Origin: Nonomuraea guangzhouensis
GTDB lineage: Bacteria; Actinomycetota; Actinomycetes; Streptosporangiales; Streptosporangiaceae
DNA length: 64,000 nt
Reading direction: 5' to 3'
NCBI RefSeq assembly: GCF_019396345.1
Contig: NZ_JAHKRM010000016.1
Coordinates: 150,976-214,975, forward strand
The notes below the pieces were generated by a model. The model was not told the DNA's origin. It saw nothing but the letters and a program-made list of their open reading frames with translations, and ran no database searches. Below, piece by piece: positions 61,405 to 64,000 of the stretch. The position numbers and the translations under genes are program-made. The first letter of the stretch is position 1. Every line of letters begins with the position of its first letter.

Positions 61405-62631
61405 TCAGGGGGTGGCGAGGGCCTCGGTCGGGGAGAGGCGGGAGGCGCGGACCGCCGGGTAGAGGCCGGCGACGGCGCCGATGGCCAGGGTGGCCGCGAG
61501 CCCGCCCGCTGTCGCCCAGCCCGGGATCACCGCGGGCCAGCCCTGGTACAGCGCGTACCCCATCGTGACCCCGGTCCCGATGAGCACCCCGCCCGCCCCG
61601 CCGAGGGCCGAGAGCAGCAGCGACTCGGCGAGGAACTGCGTGCGGATCTGCCCGCGGGTCGCGCCGAGCGAGCGGCGCAGGCCGATCTCCGAGCGTCGTT
61701 CCAGCACCGAGATGACCATGGTGTTGGCCACCCCGACGCCGCCCACGAGCAGCGCTACCGCGCCGACGCCCAGCAGCAGCCCGGTGAACGCCTGGCTGGT
61801 CGCCTGCTTGGCGGCCAGCGCGTCGGACGGGCGCGAGACGTCGATCTCGTTGGGCGCCTCCGGATTGGCCGTGCCCGCCAGCACCGAGCGGACCGTCTCC
61901 AGGCTGGCCTCCTCCGTACGGGTGTAGAGGGTCGTCGGGTAGCCGTCGAAGTCCAGCTCGGCCGCCGCGACGGGCCAGCCGACCAGTACCGCGCTGTCCA
62001 GCTCCTCGGCGAGCGGCACCGGGTCGAGTATGCCGACGACCGTGAACCGCTTGCCGCCCACGACCACCTGCGTGTCCGGCCCCGCCGCGCCCACCCCGAG
62101 CCGCTGGGCCGCGCTCGACCCGAGGACCGCGGCCGGGTACCGCTCGGTGGCCGCGTTGAGCCAGGTGCCGCTGCGCAGCGTCGCGCCCACCGTGGCGGGC
62201 AGGTCGAGCCGGGCGGCGTAGGTGCTGAGGCCGTTGGTCTGCGCCTTGGGCACCTCTTCCGACCGGTAGACCTTGGCGTCGCCGACCTTCGCGGCCGCCG
62301 AGACGGCCTGGACCGGCCCGATCCGCTCGATCATCGCCTCCGCCTCGACCGGCATCTTGGCCTGTTCGCCCATCAGCGTGTGCCCGGAGGAGACGGTGAG
62401 CAGGTTGGTGCCGAGAGCCGAGAGCGTACGGTCGAGCTCGGCGCCCGACGAGGACGAGATGCCGACCACGCCGATCATCGCCGCGATGCCGATGGCGATG
62501 CCGAGCGCGGACAGGAACGCCCGCAGCGGGCGGGTCCGCAGGCCGACGGCGCCGACCCGGAGCACATCGCCCGGCTTCATCCTGGCCGGAGTCAGCTTCG
62601 GCAGTCTCGTGTGCTCGATGACGGCTGCCAT
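61405..62631 (-). CDS. MacB-like ABC transporter permease
   Basis: This 408-residue FtsX/MacB-type permease has an N-terminal helix (LSALGIAIGIAAMIGVVGISSS), a large extracytoplasmic MacB core domain (about 60-275) and three C-terminal helices, with the conserved VANTMVISVLERRSEIGLRRSLGATRGQI coupling segment. ATG overlaps the stop of the ATPase gene by one base. It works with the upstream ATPase and adaptor to export a peptide, lipid or drug. Confidence 0.92.
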   Translation of the reverse strand: MAAVIEHTRLPKLTPARMKPGDVLRVGAVGLRTRPLRAFLSALGIAIGIAAMIGVVGISSSSGAELDRTLSALGTNLLTVSSGHTLMGEQAKMPVEAEAMIERIGPVQAVSAAAKVGDAKVYRSEEVPKAQTNGLSTYAARLDLPATVGATLRSGTWLNAATERYPAAVLGSSAAQRLGVGAAGPDTQVVVGGKRFTVVGILDPVPLAEELDSAVLVGWPVAAAELDFDGYPTTLYTRTEEASLETVRSVLAGTANPEAPNEIDVSRPSDALAAKQATSQAFTGLLLGVGAVALLVGGVGVANTMVISVLERRSEIGLRRSLGATRGQIRTQFLAESLLLSALGGAGGVLIGTGVTMGYALYQGWPAVIPGWATAGGLAATLAIGAVAGLYPAVRASRLSPTEALATP

Positions 62632-63311
62632 CAGGCCACCTTCTCTTCGGCCGCGGAGTCGGAGACGATCTGGCCGTCGCGCATCCGTACCTGCCGGGGC
62701 AGGCTCGCGGCGATCTCCCGGTCGTGGGTGATGATCACGATGGTGGTGCCGGCCGCGTTCAGGTCGTGCAGCAGGTCCATCACCCCGGTCCCGGAGGCGG
62801 AGTCCAGCGCGCCGGTCGGCTCGTCGGCCAGGAGCAGCGGGGGATCTCCCGCCACGGCCCTGGCGATGGCCACGCGCTGCCGTTCGCCGCCGGACAGCTC
62901 GTGCGGCTCGTGGTCGAGGCGGTGGCCGAGCCCGACCCGTTCCAGCGCGGCCGCGGCCCGCCGGCGCCGTTCGGCTCGCCCGATACCGGTGTAGACGAGA
63001 CCGTCGGCCACGTTGTCGATCGCCGGGACCTTGGCGGCGAGGTGGAAGTGCTGGAAGACGAAGCCGATGCGGGTCGCCCGCAGCGCGGAGAGCTGGCCGT
63101 CCGACAGTTTCGCCACGTCGTACCCGTCGATGCGGACGGTTCCCGAGGTCGGGCGGTCGAGCGTGCCGACGACGTTGAGCATCGTCGACTTGCCCGAGCC
63201 CGACGGGCCGACGATGGCGACGAGCTCGCCGCGCTCGATCTCCAGGGACACCTTGTCGAGCGCGGTGACCCCGCCAGGATAGGAGCGGGTGACGTCCGAG
63301 AGGGAGATCAT
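62631..63311 (-). CDS. MacB/LolD-like ABC transporter ATPase
   Basis: This 226-residue ATPase has Walker A GPSGSGKST, a Q-loop FVFQHFHL, signature LSGGERQRVAIARAV, Walker B LLLADEPTGALD and the switch His in ITHDREIA. It is coupled by ATGA to the adaptor gene and by TGATG to the permease gene. Standard energiser of a MacAB-type exporter. Confidence 0.94.
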   Translation of the reverse strand: MISLSDVTRSYPGGVTALDKVSLEIERGELVAIVGPSGSGKSTMLNVVGTLDRPTSGTVRIDGYDVAKLSDGQLSALRATRIGFVFQHFHLAAKVPAIDNVADGLVYTGIGRAERRRRAAAALERVGLGHRLDHEPHELSGGERQRVAIARAVAGDPPLLLADEPTGALDSASGTGVMDLLHDLNAAGTTIVIITHDREIAASLPRQVRMRDGQIVSDSAAEEKVA

Positions 63312-64000
63312 CGGGGCATCCCGACGCTCATGCCCTCGGCGAGGCCGTCGCCGGAGATCTCGACCCGGCCGCCGGAGAACAGACCAGTCTTAACGCCGAC
63401 ATAGCGGGACTTGCCGCCTTCGACGACCTCCACGCCGTACCCGCCTTCCTGGAGTGCCACGAGCGCGGCGATCGGGACGGTCAGCACGTTCTTGCGCTTC
63501 GAGGCCGTGAAGGTCACGTCCACCGCGGCCTTGTCGAGGCCCTTGGCCGCCTTCTGCGTGCCGAGGGAGATGAGCGCCTCGACCCGCGTCTCGGGCTCCG
63601 CGCCCTGCCCCTCGCCCGGCTCGATGATGGTGGCGACCTCGGTGACCTTGCCGGACACGGTCTTGTTGCCGGGCAGCGTGACCGACGCCTTGGCGCCCTT
63701 CTTCGCCACCCGCTGGTCCTCCGTCTCCAGCTTGACCGTGATCACCTTGTCGGTGCCGGTGTAGGAGAGCACCTTCTGGCCGGGCGCGGTGGGCTGGCCG
63801 GCCTCGGACTCCAGGCTGTCCACGCGTATCTTGCCGGCGGCGAAGACGACCCGGCCGAGCTCGACGACGCCCGTCTCGTCGAGGTTGCGGTCCTCCTGCC
63901 ACTCTCTGACCGCGTCGGCGGTGGAGTCGGTGTACTCGTCGTCCACGGTGAAGCCGTCGTAGCCGAGGGCCTTGAGGTTGCGTTCGAGCTGCTCGACGTC
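63308..64000 (-). CDS. Efflux adaptor with peptidoglycan-binding domain (partial)
   Basis: The frame is open to the right window edge; about 230 C-terminal residues are visible. It begins within a PG_binding_1-like repeat (LERNLKALGYDGF, AVREWQEDRNLDETGVVELGRVVF). A HlyD/MacA-type beta-barrel and membrane-proximal region follow (ITVKLETEDQRVAKKGAKASVTLPGNKTVSGKV, NVLTVPIAALVAL). It probably links the exporter to the cell wall. First gene in the visible operon; its start and any regulator lie beyond the window. Confidence 0.88.
   Translation of the reverse strand, partial: DVEQLERNLKALGYDGFTVDDEYTDSTADAVREWQEDRNLDETGVVELGRVVFAAGKIRVDSLESEAGQPTAPGQKVLSYTGTDKVITVKLETEDQRVAKKGAKASVTLPGNKTVSGKVTEVATIIEPGEGQGAEPETRVEALISLGTQKAAKGLDKAAVDVTFTASKRKNVLTVPIAALVALQEGGYGVEVVEGGKSRYVGVKTGLFSGGRVEISGDGLAEGMSVGMPR

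Overview
The window is very G+C-rich with dense, often translationally overlapping genes. It carries cellulases and xylanases with CBM2 modules, LacI operators of the TGGGAGCGCTCCCA type, a SigE-type sigma factor and a FolP2-like protein. Together these point to a mycelial actinomycete, most likely of the Streptosporangiaceae (Nonomuraea-like). The genus is an inference from gene content; no rRNA or other marker is present. I see no tRNA, rRNA, CRISPR array, insertion sequence or phage gene.

Layout. (1) 1-8 kb is a cellulose/mannan-degradation island: the 3' end of a GH48 cellobiohydrolase, a GH5 mannanase, an AA10 copper LPMO followed by a His-rich membrane protein, and a GH12 endoglucanase. 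Next come a membrane Ser/Thr kinase and a CelR/CebR-like LacI regulator that is frameshifted at a G9 tract. Two perfect TGGGAGCGCTCCCA boxes mark the GH12 and lacI promoters. (2) 8-16.6 kb is mostly housekeeping: a class A penicillin-binding protein divergent from a TetR gene with a shared palindrome, a FolP2-like/DUF1992 pair, a GT4/sulfotransferase pair, a sialidase-like protein and an alpha/beta hydrolase. (3) 16.7-24.5 kb is a sugar-catabolic locus around an IclR regulator: lactonase, ABC importer, GH114 glycosidase, FAH hydrolase and SDR dehydrogenase. (4) 24.6-26.5 kb holds a phytase-like secreted protein and a membrane protein. (5) 26.5-34.4 kb is a lasso-peptide cluster (precursor, cyclase, B1, B2, ABC-2 exporter) next to two NIS siderophore synthetases. 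(6) 34.4-41.5 kb is a mixed region: oxidoreductase/ThuA pair, GlxA regulator, small proteins, an orphan LacI, and a sigma factor with a propeller partner. (7) 41.5-48.3 kb is a six-gene catabolic operon: Zn-dehydrogenase, GH4, amidohydrolase and a ribose-type ABC importer. (8) 48.6-56.1 kb is a xylan/arabinan locus: GH10 xylanase, LacI regulator, GH51 arabinofuranosidase and an oligosaccharide importer. (9) 56.2-64 kb holds a B3/B4 protein, a three-subunit molybdenum hydroxylase with a divergent TetR, and a MacAB-like export system cut by the window edge.

How it fits together. Secreted CBM2 enzymes attack cellulose, mannan and xylan, importers take up the oligosaccharides, and local LacI proteins sense them. 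A 17-bp element with consensus ATTCCG-N5-CGGAAT occurs at seven places. It sits in front of the IclR gene, the lactonase, both sides of the importer/GH114 divergence and the FAH gene, and twice in front of the 41-48 kb operon. This suggests that one IclR protein runs both catabolic loci. Their enzymes would make most of a non-phosphorylative sugar oxidation route, but no sugar-acid dehydratase is present. The item most likely to be new is the lasso peptide. Its 43-residue precursor gene (30806..30937, minus) encodes a predicted 20-residue core GYPSGSVIDWPANPFQWFSG.
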